Assembly (NCBI RefSeq): GCF_029688865.1
Contig: NZ_JARUKV010000001.1
Location: forward strand, 1 to 64,000
Direction: 5' to 3'
Origin: Natronococcus sp. A-GB7
GTDB taxonomy: Archaea > Halobacteriota > Halobacteria > Halobacteriales > Natrialbaceae
Length of the DNA stretch: 64,000 nucleotides
Of the stretch, positions 1 through 8,482 are shown piece by piece; the first letter of the stretch is position 1, and each line of letters starts with the position of its first letter. The position numbers were made by a program, and so were the translations under genes. Below the pieces are notes generated by a model, which had not been told where the DNA came from, did not search any database, and saw nothing but the letters and a program-made list of their open reading frames with translations.

Positions 1-18
1 GATGTTTGGGGGGAAAGA

Positions 19-26
19 TTTATATA
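19..26 (+). promoter_or_regulatory. TATA box of hsp20
   Basis: TTTATATA follows a purine-rich GGAAAGA (BRE-like). It lies about 45 nt before the ATG at 68, giving a leader of roughly 18 nt that carries a Shine-Dalgarno-like GAGGTGA at 55-61. This is one of the few leadered genes of the window, which suits a stress gene. Confidence 0.75.
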
Positions 27-67
27 GAACCGCGAACAATCAACTAATGCACACGAGGTGACCAACC

Positions 68-448
68 ATGGTGCTCCCACCGACGACGAGCACCTGGACG
101 CAGAACCTCGAGATGCCGTCTCGGCTGTTCGGACAGCAGGGAGGCAGCGACTACGAACTGTGCGAGGAAAAGGGCGAGTTCGTCCTCACGATCGACCTAC
201 CGGGGTTCGAAACCGAGGAGATCGATCTATCGTGGGACGACGGCGTCCTGAACGTCGCCGCCGAACACGTCGACGACGATCGCGGACGGAAGAAGACGCA
301 CCACCGTCGATTCCGTTTCCCCGGGATCGTCGACGATGAGGAGATCGCGGCCACGTACACGAACGGCGTCCTCGAGGTGACGCCTCCGACCGCGGGTCCC
401 GAGACCTGCGGCAGGGAGATCGCCCTCGAGGATGAAACCGCCGAGTAA
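68..448 (+). CDS. hsp20: Hsp20/alpha-crystallin family small heat-shock protein
   Basis: Small heat-shock chaperone of 126 residues that should bind unfolding proteins in the cytoplasm. The alpha-crystallin domain spans about residues 27-110. It opens with the LTIDLPGFE strand and ends near residue 98 with NGVLEVTPP, the A-x-x-x-NGVL signature of the family. The N-terminal arm is short, and the C-terminal I-x-I/V anchor is replaced by EVTPP plus an acidic tail, common in haloarchaeal Hsp20. The ATG at 68 was chosen because a GAGGTGA Shine-Dalgarno site sits 6 nt upstream and a strong TATA box at 19-26. The gene stands alone; the next gene begins 119 nt later. Confidence 0.93.
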   Translation: MVLPPTTSTWTQNLEMPSRLFGQQGGSDYELCEEKGEFVLTIDLPGFETEEIDLSWDDGVLNVAAEHVDDDRGRKKTHHRRFRFPGIVDDEEIAATYTNGVLEVTPPTAGPETCGREIALEDETAE

Positions 449-567
449 CCCCTGACCGAATCGGCATCCCGAACGACGTCGTACCGATACCCGGCTCCGC
501 CGGCGAACCGACCACTCCGGCCGGACGCGTTCGCGTCGGCCGACAGCGACAGCTATCACTGATACGT

Positions 568-2820
568 ATGCAACTTCGAGTAAAACCACTCAAACGGAAG
601 GACGCGGGCAGCGGTCTGGCATCGATCGACAGAGAAGCGATGGACGAACTCGGCGTCTCGAGCGGCGAGTTCGTCGCCATCGAGGGCGGCGAGAGTCGAG
701 TCATCGCGCGGGTCTGGCCCGGCCGCTCCCAGGACACCGGGAGAGGCATCGTCCGCATCGACGGCCAGCTTCGACAGGCAGCGGGCGCGCGGATCGACGA
801 CGCCGTCTCCGTCGAGGCGGCCAACGTCGAACCCGCCGAGCGGGTTCGAGTCGCCCTCCCAGAGAACGTTCGCATTCAGGGAGATATCGGCTCGTACCTG
901 CGGGGCAAGCTCGCAGACCGGGCCGTCAGCCCCGGCGACACCCTCACGGTGTCGCTCGGCTTCGGCCTGTTGACGAGCCGTTCGGGGCGCCAGCTCCCGA
1001 TCACCGTCGTCGACACCGAGCCCGCCGGCACCGTCGTCGTCGGCAACCGAACCGACGTCGAACTCGTCGACCGCACGCCCGACCAGCTCGAGATCGAGGC
1101 CCAGGGCCCGATCGACGGCGGCGACGGCGAGGACGGCGAGACGCCGACGGTAACCTACGAGGACGTCGGCGGGTTAGACGACGAGCTCGAGCAGGTTCGG
1201 GAGATGATCGAGCTGCCGATGCGCCACCCGGAGCTGTTCCGGACGCTCGGCATCGACCCCCCGAAGGGCGTTCTGCTACACGGTCCGCCGGGCACCGGGA
1301 AAACCCTCATCGCGCGGGCGGTCGCCAACGAGGTCGACGCCCACTTCCACTCGATCTCCGGCCCGGAGATCATGTCGAAGTACTACGGCGAGAGCGAGGA
1401 GCAGCTCCGGGAGGTGTTCGAGGAGGCCGCCGAGAACGAGCCGGCGATCGTCTTCATCGACGAACTGGACTCGATCGCGCCCAAGCGCGAGGACGTCCAG
1501 GGCGACGTCGAACGACGCGTCGTCGCCCAGCTCCTCAGCCTGATGGACGGCCTCGAGGACCGCGGCGAGATCACCGTCATCGGGACCACCAACCGCGTGG
1601 ACGCGATCGACCCCGCGCTTCGCCGGGGCGGCCGATTCGACCGCGAGATCGAAATCGGTGCCCCCGACACGGGCGGGCGCGAGGAGATCCTCCAGATTCA
1701 CACCCGCGGCATGCCCCTGGCCGAGGACGTCGACGTAGCGCGCTTCGCCGAGAACACCCACGGCTTCGTCGGCGCCGACCTCGAGAACTTGGCGAAGGAG
1801 GCGGCGATGACCGCCATGCGGCGACTCCGCCCGGAACTCGACCTCGAGGCCGACGAGATCGACGCCGAGGTCCTCGAGAAGATCGAGGTCACCGGAGGGG
1901 ACTTCCGGAGCGCGCTCCGGGGCGTCGAGCCCTCGGCGATGCGGGAAGTGTTCGTCGAAATCCCGGACGTTACCTGGGAGGACGTCGGCGGGCTCGAGGA
2001 GGCGAAGGGCCGGCTCCGCGAGGCGATCCAGTGGCCGATGGAACACGCCGACGCCTACGCGCAGGTCGATCTCAGCCCCGCAAAGGGCGTGTTGCTCCAC
2101 GGCCCGCCGGGGACCGGGAAGACGCTGCTCTCGAAGGCCGTCGCCAACGAATCGCAGTCGAACTTCATCTCGGTCAAGGGGCCGGAGCTGTTCGACAAGT
2201 ACGTCGGCGAGTCGGAGAAGGGGGTCCGCGAGGTCTTCGAGAAGGCCCGCGCGAACGCCCCGACGATCATCTTCTTCGACGAGATCGACGCCATCGCCTC
2301 CAAACGTGGCAGCGGGGGCGGCGACTCGAACGTCGGCGAACGGGTGGTCTCCCAGCTGCTGACCGAACTCGACGGGCTTGAGGAGCTCGAGGACGTCGTC
2401 GTCGTCGCGGCCTCGAACCGACCGGAGCTGATCGACGACGCCCTGTTGCGACCCGGTCGACTGGATCGCCACGTCGAGGTCGCCGAACCCGACAGGGACG
2501 CCCGCCGCGAGATCTTCCGGATCCACACCCAGAACCGGCCGCTGGCTGCGGACGTCGACCTCGACACGCTGGCCGAGGAGACCGAGGGCTACACCGGTGC
2601 CGACGTCGAGGCCGTCTGCCGCGAGGCCGCGACGATCGCCGTCCGGGAACACGTCGAACGCGAGGCCGCCGGCGAGGACGCCGACGTCGAGGCGATCGAA
2701 CTCACCGCCGACCACTTCGAGCGCGCGCTCGAGGAGATCTCGCCCGACGCGGTCGCCAACCTCGAGTCCGGTCTCGAGACGGGCGGGTTCGACGAGTTCG
2801 AGCCGAGCGACGCGGCCTGA
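568..2820 (+). CDS. cdc48: Cdc48/VCP-type AAA+ ATPase
   Basis: ATP-driven unfoldase/segregase of 750 residues. The N-terminal Cdc48 double-psi-barrel region covers about residues 1-180. The two AAA modules follow: Walker A GPPGTGKT near residue 239 with Walker B VFIDELD near 294, and a second Walker A near 512 with Walker [10 protein letters not shown] near 567. An [16 protein letters not shown] sensor/arginine-finger region is seen in D2. This matches the archaeal VAT/Cdc48 family in length and order. In archaea it feeds substrates to the proteasome and remodels complexes (family knowledge). The C-terminus is acidic, as expected for a halophile. Haloarchaea usually carry several paralogues, so the exact paralogue is uncertain. 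Confidence 0.96.
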   Translation: MQLRVKPLKRKDAGSGLASIDREAMDELGVSSGEFVAIEGGESRVIARVWPGRSQDTGRGIVRIDGQLRQAAGARIDDAVSVEAANVEPAERVRVALPENVRIQGDIGSYLRGKLADRAVSPGDTLTVSLGFGLLTSRSGRQLPITVVDTEPAGTVVVGNRTDVELVDRTPDQLEIEAQGPIDGGDGEDGETPTVTYEDVGGLDDELEQVREMIELPMRHPELFRTLGIDPPKGVLLHGPPGTGKTLIARAVANEVDAHFHSISGPEIMSKYYGESEEQLREVFEEAAENEPAIVFIDELDSIAPKREDVQGDVERRVVAQLLSLMDGLEDRGEITVIGTTNRVDAIDPALRRGGRFDREIEIGAPDTGGREEILQIHTRGMPLAEDVDVARFAENTHGFVGADLENLAKEAAMTAMRRLRPELDLEADEIDAEVLEKIEVTGGDFRSALRGVEPSAMREVFVEIPDVTWEDVGGLEEAKGRLREAIQWPMEHADAYAQVDLSPAKGVLLHGPPGTGKTLLSKAVANESQSNFISVKGPELFDKYVGESEKGVREVFEKARANAPTIIFFDEIDAIASKRGSGGGDSNVGERVVSQLLTELDGLEELEDVVVVAASNRPELIDDALLRPGRLDRHVEVAEPDRDARREIFRIHTQNRPLAADVDLDTLAEETEGYTGADVEAVCREAATIAVREHVEREAAGEDADVEAIELTADHFERALEEISPDAVANLESGLETGGFDEFEPSDAA

Positions 2821-2916
2821 TCGACGCGACCTGAATCGGTTCGGTTTTTCGTGCTTCGTTCGCGTACCGACGGTTGAAGTCCCGCGAGCCCCTGCTATCT
2901 CGTAGCCGTCCCTGCG

Positions 2917-3429
2917 ATGCTCCACCTTACCTTTCCGACACACCTGGCGATGGGGTATCTGCTCGGCGTCTACACGCGATTTCCGATCGCGTACCTCGTC
3001 GTCGGCTCGGTGCTGCCCGACCTCGTGGATCGACCGCTGTACTGGCTCGGCCTGACGCCGTTTACCCACACCGTCGCGCACTCGGTCGCGGTCGCCGTTC
3101 CCGCCAGTCTCCTCCTCACGTCCCTGTTCGGCCGTCGGGGTGCAGCGCTGTCGCTGGGTTGGCTGGTTCACATCGGGACCGACTTCCTGAACGTGGCGAC
3201 GACCCAGGGGCTCTCCGCGACGCCGTACTACGTGTTCTTCCTCGGGCCACCCCCGGACGAGCAGGCGGCGTTCGAGACGGTGACGATCGTCCTTCCCGTA
3301 ACCGACATCACGCACACGCTCCACCCGGTCGTGCTGGCCCTCGAGGTCGTGGTCCTCGGCTGGGCAGTCGTCGCGATTCTCCGGGAGCGAAGCGTCCTGA
3401 GCAGGGTTCGCGGCGCCAGGGCCGACTGA
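2917..3429 (+). CDS. DUF457/YdjM-like inner-membrane metal-dependent hydrolase
   Basis: Polytopic membrane protein of 170 residues with about four hydrophobic segments. Conserved-looking acidic and histidine residues lie inside or next to them: PDLVD near residue 31, HTVAHS at 51-56, HIGTDFLN at 85-92 and DITHTLHP near 130. That spacing of His/Asp resembles the DUF457 (YdjM, LexA-regulated) family of predicted membrane-bound metal-dependent hydrolases. No substrate can be named. It follows cdc48 by 96 nt on the same strand, with a weak TATA-like stretch only, so it may be read through from cdc48. Confidence 0.7.
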   Translation: MLHLTFPTHLAMGYLLGVYTRFPIAYLVVGSVLPDLVDRPLYWLGLTPFTHTVAHSVAVAVPASLLLTSLFGRRGAALSLGWLVHIGTDFLNVATTQGLSATPYYVFFLGPPPDEQAAFETVTIVLPVTDITHTLHPVVLALEVVVLGWAVVAILRERSVLSRVRGARAD

Positions 3430-3634
3430 TCGACGTCGCCGCGAGTTCGTCCTCGAGAGCGAACCCCGAATCGCGCTTCGGGAGTCCTCGCCGAGCCCGC
3501 GGCTCGACCGGTCCGTTTCGGCGGACAAGAACGATATCCCCTGGGGTGATCGATCTCGTTATGCTTCGCGCGTGGCGCTCGGATCGCGCCCCCTCGAGAC
3601 GAGCCGCGGGTGACCGACCCACGGATGAGCGGCC

Positions 3635-5272
3635 GTGGTGAAACTGACCCGTCGACTAGCGGTGTACGTCGGCTCCCTCATCGCCCTGATCGCGCTGTAC
3701 ACGCTCGCCTACCGGTGGGGGATGGCCGTCTACGAGGGTGAGACCCGGACTTGGTACCAGTCCCTCGAGATCGTCGTCCAGTCGATGACCACGACGGGGT
3801 ACGGCCAGGACGCCCCCTGGGAGACGCTCGAGATGACCGCGCTCGTCCTGCTGGTGCAGGTCACCGGGATCGCCTACATCGCGGTCGCGATCCCGCAGTT
3901 CGTCGTCCCCTGGCTCGAGACGCTCGTCCAGCCGTCTCCGCCCGGGGAGATCGATCGGATCGAGGACCACGTCGTCGTCGTCGGCTACACCGCCCTCTGC
4001 GACACGCTGGTCGACGAACTCGAGGCCGACGGCACGCCGTACGTGATCCTCGAGGACGACAAAGACCGCGCCCAGCGACTCCACGAGGACGGGCTCGTCG
4101 TCCTCCACGGCGAGCCGGCGACCGACGAGGTCCTCGACGCCGCCCAGCTCGAGGACGCGACCGCCGTCGTCGTCGACGCGACCGAACGCGAGTTCGTCGA
4201 CACGGTGCTCGCGATCGAGGACCGGGGTCCAGCCGCCGACCTCTTCGTCCTCGTCACCGACCCTTCGCGAGCACGGTACTTCCGGTACGCCGGCGTCGAC
4301 GAGGTACTCTCGCCGAAACACCGCCTCGGGAAGGCCCTGGGTGACCGGGTCAGGACGATCATCGCGCCGGCGCCCGAGGGGGAGTTCACCCTCGGCGACG
4401 ACATCGACCTCACCGAGTTCTACGTCGACTCCGAAAGCGAACTCTTCGGCGAGACGATGGCCTCGACGCGGGAACTCGAGGACACCGGCGCGACCGTCGT
4501 CGGCGCGTGGGTCCGCGGCGACTTCGTGACCGAACTCTCCGAGCAAGTCCACGTCGACGAGAACACGTCGCTGCTCGTCGCCGGCACCGAGTCGACGCTC
4601 GAGGCGGTCGCCGACCGGACCGGATCGACCGGGAGCCCGTACCGAACGGCCGAGGAACCGGTTGTCGTGGTCGGCGCTGGACTCGTCGGGCGGACCGCCG
4701 CCGGCACCCTCGAGCGAGCCGGCCTCGAGACGACCGTCGTCGACCGCGAGGACGGCGAAATCGTCGACGTCGTCGGCGACGCGACCGAGGAGGAGACGCT
4801 GCTGGCAGCCGGGATCGAGGACGCGGGAACGGTCGTCATCGCGCTCGAACGCGACGAGGACGCGGTGCTGGTAACGCTGACCGCGAACGCCCTCAACGCG
4901 GCCGTCGAGATCGTTGTCGGCGCCGACACCGCGGACAGCCTGCGGGCGTTGCGGACCGCGGGCGCCGATCACGTGCTCGCCCTGCCGAACGTCGCGGGCC
5001 GGATGATCGCGCTGCGGGCGTTCGAACGCGAGGTGATGCCGCTGAGCGAGCAGCTCCAGTTGCGACAGCTCGTCGCCCCGGCGCTCGTCGGCACGGAACT
5101 CGAGCCGGCGACGATCCGCGAGAACACCGACTGTATCGTCATCGGGATCGAGCGGGACGAGGAGTACCGCTCCAACGTCGCGGGGACCCGCCTCGAGCGC
5201 GACGACTCGCTCGTGATCGCCGGCACCGACGGGCAGATCGACCGGTTCCAGGAAACGTACATCGACGGGTGA
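3635..5272 (+). CDS. Potassium channel with two RCK (TrkA-N/TrkA-C) domains
   Basis: Single-chain K+ channel of 545 residues. Two N-terminal transmembrane helices flank a pore loop with the K+ selectivity filter TGYG at about residues 54-57. Two tandem RCK modules follow: nucleotide-binding VVVVGYTAL near 113 and VVVVGAGLVGR near 344, each followed by a TrkA-C-like region. The full double-RCK arrangement is in one polypeptide, as in several haloarchaeal Kch/Pch proteins. RCK domains usually gate the channel by NAD(H), Ca2+ or c-di-AMP (family knowledge). The start is GTG at 3635; an in-frame GTG at 3638 is equally possible. It fits the salt-in osmotic strategy of haloarchaea. Confidence 0.9.
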   Translation: MVKLTRRLAVYVGSLIALIALYTLAYRWGMAVYEGETRTWYQSLEIVVQSMTTTGYGQDAPWETLEMTALVLLVQVTGIAYIAVAIPQFVVPWLETLVQPSPPGEIDRIEDHVVVVGYTALCDTLVDELEADGTPYVILEDDKDRAQRLHEDGLVVLHGEPATDEVLDAAQLEDATAVVVDATEREFVDTVLAIEDRGPAADLFVLVTDPSRARYFRYAGVDEVLSPKHRLGKALGDRVRTIIAPAPEGEFTLGDDIDLTEFYVDSESELFGETMASTRELEDTGATVVGAWVRGDFVTELSEQVHVDENTSLLVAGTESTLEAVADRTGSTGSPYRTAEEPVVVVGAGLVGRTAAGTLERAGLETTVVDREDGEIVDVVGDATEEETLLAAGIEDAGTVVIALERDEDAVLVTLTANALNAAVEIVVGADTADSLRALRTAGADHVLALPNVAGRMIALRAFEREVMPLSEQLQLRQLVAPALVGTELEPATIRENTDCIVIGIERDEEYRSNVAGTRLERDDSLVIAGTDGQIDRFQETYIDG

Positions 5273-5366
5273 CCGGAGAACGGTGGGTCGGTGCTGGCAG
5301 TCGCGCGGACACGTCCGCTCCGAGGACGGTACAAACAGCGATTCGGTTCGGAGTCGTACGGACGGT

Positions 5367-6059
5367 ATGGGAGACTCAGAGTTCGATCCCGAGGATCCGG
5401 AGCAGGCGGAGATCGGCCGGGAGATGGTCGACGAGAGCACCGGTCTCGGCTCCGTCGCGGCCCACCTCTACCGGGGAGAGATGGAGCGGATGGTCGAGTG
5501 GCGTGACCGACTCGACACGACCACTAACTGGGCCGTGACGGTGATGTCGGCAATCGTCGCGTACGCCTTCTCCGGCGAGGTCTCCCACGCGGTGATCCTC
5601 GCCGGGCTCATCATGGGGACGGTGTTCCTATTCATCGAGGCCAGACGGTTTCGCGACTACGACATCTGGCGCTCGCGCGTCCGGGTGCTCCAGGAGAACC
5701 TCTTCGCGAACGCGCTCGACCCCTCCCAGGGCATCGAACACGACGCCTGGCGGGAAGAGCTGAGCCGAGACTACCGCGATCCGGAGCGAAAGATCAGCTA
5801 CCGCGGCGCGTTCAGCCACCGATTGCGGCGGGTGTACCTTCCGTTGATAACCGCGATGCTCGTCGGCTGGGTGTTTCACGTCTGGGCGTTCAATCCCGAC
5901 GAGACGTTCCTCGAGGGCGCCAGCCTGCCGGGTGTCAGCGGCGTCGTCGTCACCGCCGCCGTCGGGATCTACTACGCGATCCTGCTCGTCCTCGCGGTCC
6001 CGCTCTCTTCGAAGGAGCGCGGCGAGTCCGGCGAGGCAGACCACGGCGACATCGACTGA
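5367..6059 (+). CDS. DUF2270 family membrane protein
   Basis: Protein of 230 residues with an acidic N-terminal 30 residues and hydrophobic segments at about 55-92 (a hairpin of two helices), 156-175 and 191-213. The RLDTTTNWAVTVMSAI block before the first helix is the hallmark of DUF2270 proteins. Between helices lies a basic cytoplasmic-type segment (RRFRDYDIWRSRVRVL). The function is unknown. The ATG at 5367 was taken instead of an upstream in-frame start at 5283, which would add a stretch unlike the family. It follows the K+ channel by 94 nt on the same strand. Confidence 0.8.
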   Translation: MGDSEFDPEDPEQAEIGREMVDESTGLGSVAAHLYRGEMERMVEWRDRLDTTTNWAVTVMSAIVAYAFSGEVSHAVILAGLIMGTVFLFIEARRFRDYDIWRSRVRVLQENLFANALDPSQGIEHDAWREELSRDYRDPERKISYRGAFSHRLRRVYLPLITAMLVGWVFHVWAFNPDETFLEGASLPGVSGVVVTAAVGIYYAILLVLAVPLSSKERGESGEADHGDID

Positions 6060-6130
6060 GCCCTCGTGATCCGCGAGGTCGTCCGCCGTCGTTGTGCCCT
6101 CGAGCGGTTCTCGGGCAGTGCTCGAGACGA

Positions 6131-6142
6131 AAGGCCCTTAAG
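6131..6142 (+). promoter_or_regulatory. Promoter of SRP RNA
   Basis: The element CCCTTAAG (6135-6142) follows a CGAAAGG BRE-like run and lies about 27 nt before the inferred 5' end of the 7S RNA near 6165. It is a typical archaeal stable-RNA promoter layout. Confidence 0.6.
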
Positions 6143-6164
6143 TTCCAGCCTCCTACGTAAAGAT

Positions 6165-6472
6165 GGATAGGTCGGGCAGTTTGGCCCTGCTCGTCACCCG
6201 CGCTATGGTCATTAGCGGGGACCGAACGCCGCGGGCGTCCGGTCAGACCGGCCGGGGCCCCGGGAGCCAACAGAGAAGCCTCGTCCGTCGGGGACAGCGG
6301 TCTACGGTGGCCGTCCGCAGGGACGCCCCATCGTGGTTAGTCGGCGACAGCCCATCAGGCGCGGAAGCGAGCAGTGGACCGCCGGACACCTGTCGCTCGA
6401 CGGGTCGCGGGGTGGAGAAGGCAACCGGGATTCCCCCGGCCGGAACGCCGGGCAACCGCGACCCTCCACATT
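6165..6472 (+). ncRNA. ffs: Signal recognition particle RNA (7S RNA)
   Basis: RNA scaffold of the signal recognition particle, about 305 nt as in other haloarchaea. The decisive signature is the apical part of helix 8, CAGG-CGC-GGAA-GCG-AGCAG at 6356-6374, containing the GGAA tetraloop (6363-6366) and the symmetric loop bound by SRP54. The ends pair (GGTCG at 6170-6174 with CGACC at 6459-6463). The long helix 5 is visible as CCGGCCGGGG near 6250 against CCCCCGGCCGG near 6433-6443. The 5' domain (GGGCAGTTTGGCCCTGCTC) gives the Alu-domain hairpins. Ends are approximate. It lies alone between DUF2270 and the convergent mscS gene. Confidence 0.92.
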
Positions 6473-6851
6473 CATAACCACCGAACTTTTCCACGATACT
6501 CATATCTCGCCAGCGACAGCGTCGTTGCCGCATGGCGTGTCGACGTTCGATAAAGGGTTGAGCAAAACCGTTCTCTTTCCCCGACAGCCGCGTACAACGC
6601 GGCTTCCGGGTCGGTCGTCTGCTCGCTTGTCGCTTCACTCGCTCGTGGCGAGTTCGGCGGGACGCCTGCCTTTCGCCGGATTCTCGCGGTGAAGCTGCGA
6701 AGTACGGGAGACCGAAGGTCTCCCGGCACGCGCGGCTCTCGGCCAGTAAATCTGATCTTGGCTTCGATGAGAGTCGGCCTTGGTTCGTGAACCGGTCCGT
6801 ATCGAAGGCGAGTCGGCTCGCAGAGTCGACGAAACCGCGGTCAGTACTGCG
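6473..6851. other. 379-nt gene-free region with short hairpins
   Basis: No credible protein gene is seen between the SRP RNA and the end of mscS; open frames here lack haloarchaeal codon bias and family resemblance. It holds two perfect hairpins, CCGCG-N5-CGCGG at 6589-6603 and GGGAGACC-GAA-GGTCTCCC at 6706-6724. The second could serve as a terminator for either convergent unit, although no T-run follows it. The composition is slightly more A+T-rich at 6473-6600. Confidence 0.6.
6706..6724. repeat. Perfect 8-bp hairpin with GAA loop
   Basis: GGGAGACC-GAA-GGTCTCCC. It shares the three-base GAA loop with hairpins at 16089-16103 and 55448-55462 (both read on the minus strand), suggesting a dispersed small repeat class. 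Confidence 0.6.
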
Positions 6852-7745
6852 CTACTCGGCGGCCTCGGCGACCTGCTGTCGGTCCTCGAGTTCGAGCCCG
6901 CCCTCGAGCGTCCGAACCGGGTAGGGGATGTCGATCCCCTCCTCGTCGAAGCGCTGCTTGACGGCGGTGATGAACTCGCCTTTGGTGCGGACGAAGTCGG
7001 CTCTCGAGGGATTGGAGATCCAGATCCGCGACTGGAGGCCGACGTCGGAGTCGTTGAGTTCGGTCAGTCGGACGGCCGGCTCGGGGTCGTCCATGATCCC
7101 GGGGTGGCGTTTCGCCTCCTCGACGATGATGTCGGTCGCCTGCTGGATGTCGTCGCCGTAGCCGATGCCGAAGACGAACTTCAGCCGGAGCTTGTCGCCG
7201 TCGACGGGGTTCTTGACGACCCCGCCGGTGAGCGCGGAGTTGGGAACGGTCAGCAACTCGTTGTCGAACGTTCGGACCCGCGTCACGCGGAAGCTGATGT
7301 CCTCGACGACCCCAGAATAGTCGCCGCCGTCCCACTCGATCCAGTCGCCGATCCGGAACGGCTTGTCAGCATAAATGAAGATTCCCGCGACGAAGTTCGA
7401 GATGACGTTCTGCATCGCCAGCCCGACCGCGAGCGCCCCGGCCGCGGCGATCCCGGCCAGCGACACGAGGAAGTTCTCGAAGCCGGCGAAGCCGAACGCA
7501 GCTGCGACGGCGACGAAGAGAATGCCGAACCGCGTCAGCATCAACAGCGGGTTCCGGACGTGTTCGTCCAGTTCGCGCCGATCGAACGCGCGGTTGACCA
7601 GCGGCACGAGGACGAGTCGTCCGATCATCACCACGACGGCGAACGCGACGAGGAATCGGAGCCCCGTGATCGCGAGATCCACGAGCGTCGCCGTCTCGAG
7701 CGCGTCGATACCCTCGACCTGGGCGAGCGTTCCTGCGGCGCTCAT
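6852..7745 (-). CDS. mscS: MscS-family mechanosensitive ion channel
   Basis: Small-conductance mechanosensitive channel of 297 residues that releases solutes on hypo-osmotic shock. Three N-terminal transmembrane helices are seen (about 22-45, 68-88 and 95-125), the last being the Gly/Ala-rich pore helix (GIAAAGALAVGLAMQN). The MscS beta domain follows (FRIGDWIEW, then VPNSALTGGVVKN), then the mixed alpha/beta C-terminal domain. Length and order match the family. Its ATG overlaps the stop codon of the upstream YhbY-like gene by 4 nt (ATGA at 7742-7745), so the two are co-transcribed and probably translationally coupled. Confidence 0.93.
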   Translation of the reverse strand: MSAAGTLAQVEGIDALETATLVDLAITGLRFLVAFAVVVMIGRLVLVPLVNRAFDRRELDEHVRNPLLMLTRFGILFVAVAAAFGFAGFENFLVSLAGIAAAGALAVGLAMQNVISNFVAGIFIYADKPFRIGDWIEWDGGDYSGVVEDISFRVTRVRTFDNELLTVPNSALTGGVVKNPVDGDKLRLKFVFGIGYGDDIQQATDIIVEEAKRHPGIMDDPEPAVRLTELNDSDVGLQSRIWISNPSRADFVRTKGEFITAVKQRFDEEGIDIPYPVRTLEGGLELEDRQQVAEAAE

Positions 7746-7990
7746 CGGTACAGAACCGCCGTGTGGCCGCGGACGTCGACGAGTTCGGCGTTAACTCGTT
7801 CGGCGAGGTCGGCTGCCTTGTCGTCAGTGGAGTCTCCGGCTCGAGCGGCTCGCAGGAACTTTACCTTCACGAGGTCCTCGTTCGAGAGCTGATCGTCGAG
7901 TTCGTCGACGACCGCCTCGAGGCCGCTCTTGCCGACCCAGACGGTGACGTCGAGGTCGTGGGCCTTTCGCTTTCGCTCTTCGGTATCCAT
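7742..7990 (-). CDS. YhbY/CRM-domain RNA-binding protein
   Basis: Single CRM (CRS1-YhbY) domain protein of 82 residues. Family members bind pre-50S ribosomes or structured RNA. The signature WVGKSGLE lies near residue 15, followed by a KVKFL strand and the C-terminal VRGHTAVLYR strand. The start was set at the ATG at 7990 (MDTEERKRKAHDLD); an in-frame start at 8029 would add a 13-residue hydrophobic stretch not typical of the family. It is placed between rnp4 and mscS on the same strand, a typical haloarchaeal RNA-processing neighbourhood. Confidence 0.88.
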   Translation of the reverse strand: MDTEERKRKAHDLDVTVWVGKSGLEAVVDELDDQLSNEDLVKVKFLRAARAGDSTDDKAADLAERVNAELVDVRGHTAVLYR

Positions 7991-8044
7991 ACCCCCGCAT
8001 AGCAACGCAAACCGTTTGAATCTTAGCAATATCGGACGGGCGTC

Positions 8045-8323
8045 CTACTCCCCGTAGGGGTATCTCGCCTGGGCGCCACAGTCACACGTGATGACTACGT
8101 GGCCGTCTCGAGTTCTGACGCGGGCGTTTTTCCCCGGTCTGAGGTACGCATCGCAGGCGTCGCAGGTGAACCGGCGAAACTCGCGGGGGAGCGTGAGCCG
8201 GTTTCGCTCCGCGATCCGGCGCGCGAGCGCTACGTAGTATCGGGCCCGCTCCCGGTCGCCGTCGGCGGCCGCCGCTCGAGCCAGTTCGTGAAGGCGATCG
8301 ATCCGCTCGGCGGCGACGCTCAT
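8045..8323 (-). CDS. rnp4: Ribonuclease P protein component 4 (Rpp21/Rpr2)
   Basis: Protein subunit of archaeal RNase P, the tRNA 5'-end maturation enzyme. The 92 residues have an N-terminal pair of helices rich in Arg/Ala and a zinc ribbon with Cys54, Cys57, Cys80 and Cys82 (CDAC, CDC). This arrangement and length match the Rpr2/Rpp21 family, although the last pair is C-x-C rather than C-x-x-C. The start ATG at 8323 lies 20-27 nt from the TATA element at 8343-8350, so translation is probably leaderless. It is first gene of the rnp4-yhbY-mscS run. Confidence 0.88.
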   Translation of the reverse strand: MSVAAERIDRLHELARAAAADGDRERARYYVALARRIAERNRLTLPREFRRFTCDACDAYLRPGKNARVRTRDGHVVITCDCGAQARYPYGE

Positions 8324-8342
8324 GGCTGCGTGTTTCGCGCAT

Positions 8343-8350
8343 CTTTATAT
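8343..8350 (-). promoter_or_regulatory. TATA box of rnp4
   Basis: Read on the minus strand the element is ATATAAAG, centred about 23 nt upstream of the rnp4 ATG, fitting a leaderless transcript. Confidence 0.65.
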
Positions 8351-8482
8351 TGATGTTACGGAACGGGTTGGACTGATGAAACGGAGATTATTGGCCGTAT
8401 ATGTCCTCAGGCATCCCGTTTAGGACGCACATAGAGCACAAAGTTGTTATGTAGCTACACCAAACCGAAGTAGCGAAGCAGA

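Noticed and set aside
1276-3528. A 750-codon open frame antisense to cdc48
   Set aside because: It mirrors a strongly conserved AAA ATPase gene; long antisense frames are a by-product of high G+C codon use. No family resemblance.
3656-5440. A 594-codon open frame antisense to the K+ channel gene
   Set aside because: Shadow of the RCK channel gene; Arg/Asp-rich translation with no domain.
6163-6692. Several open frames over the SRP RNA
   Set aside because: The RNA signature explains the sequence; the translated products are Arg/Pro-rich without family.
6780-7892. Plus-strand 370-codon frame over mscS
   Set aside because: Antisense shadow of mscS.
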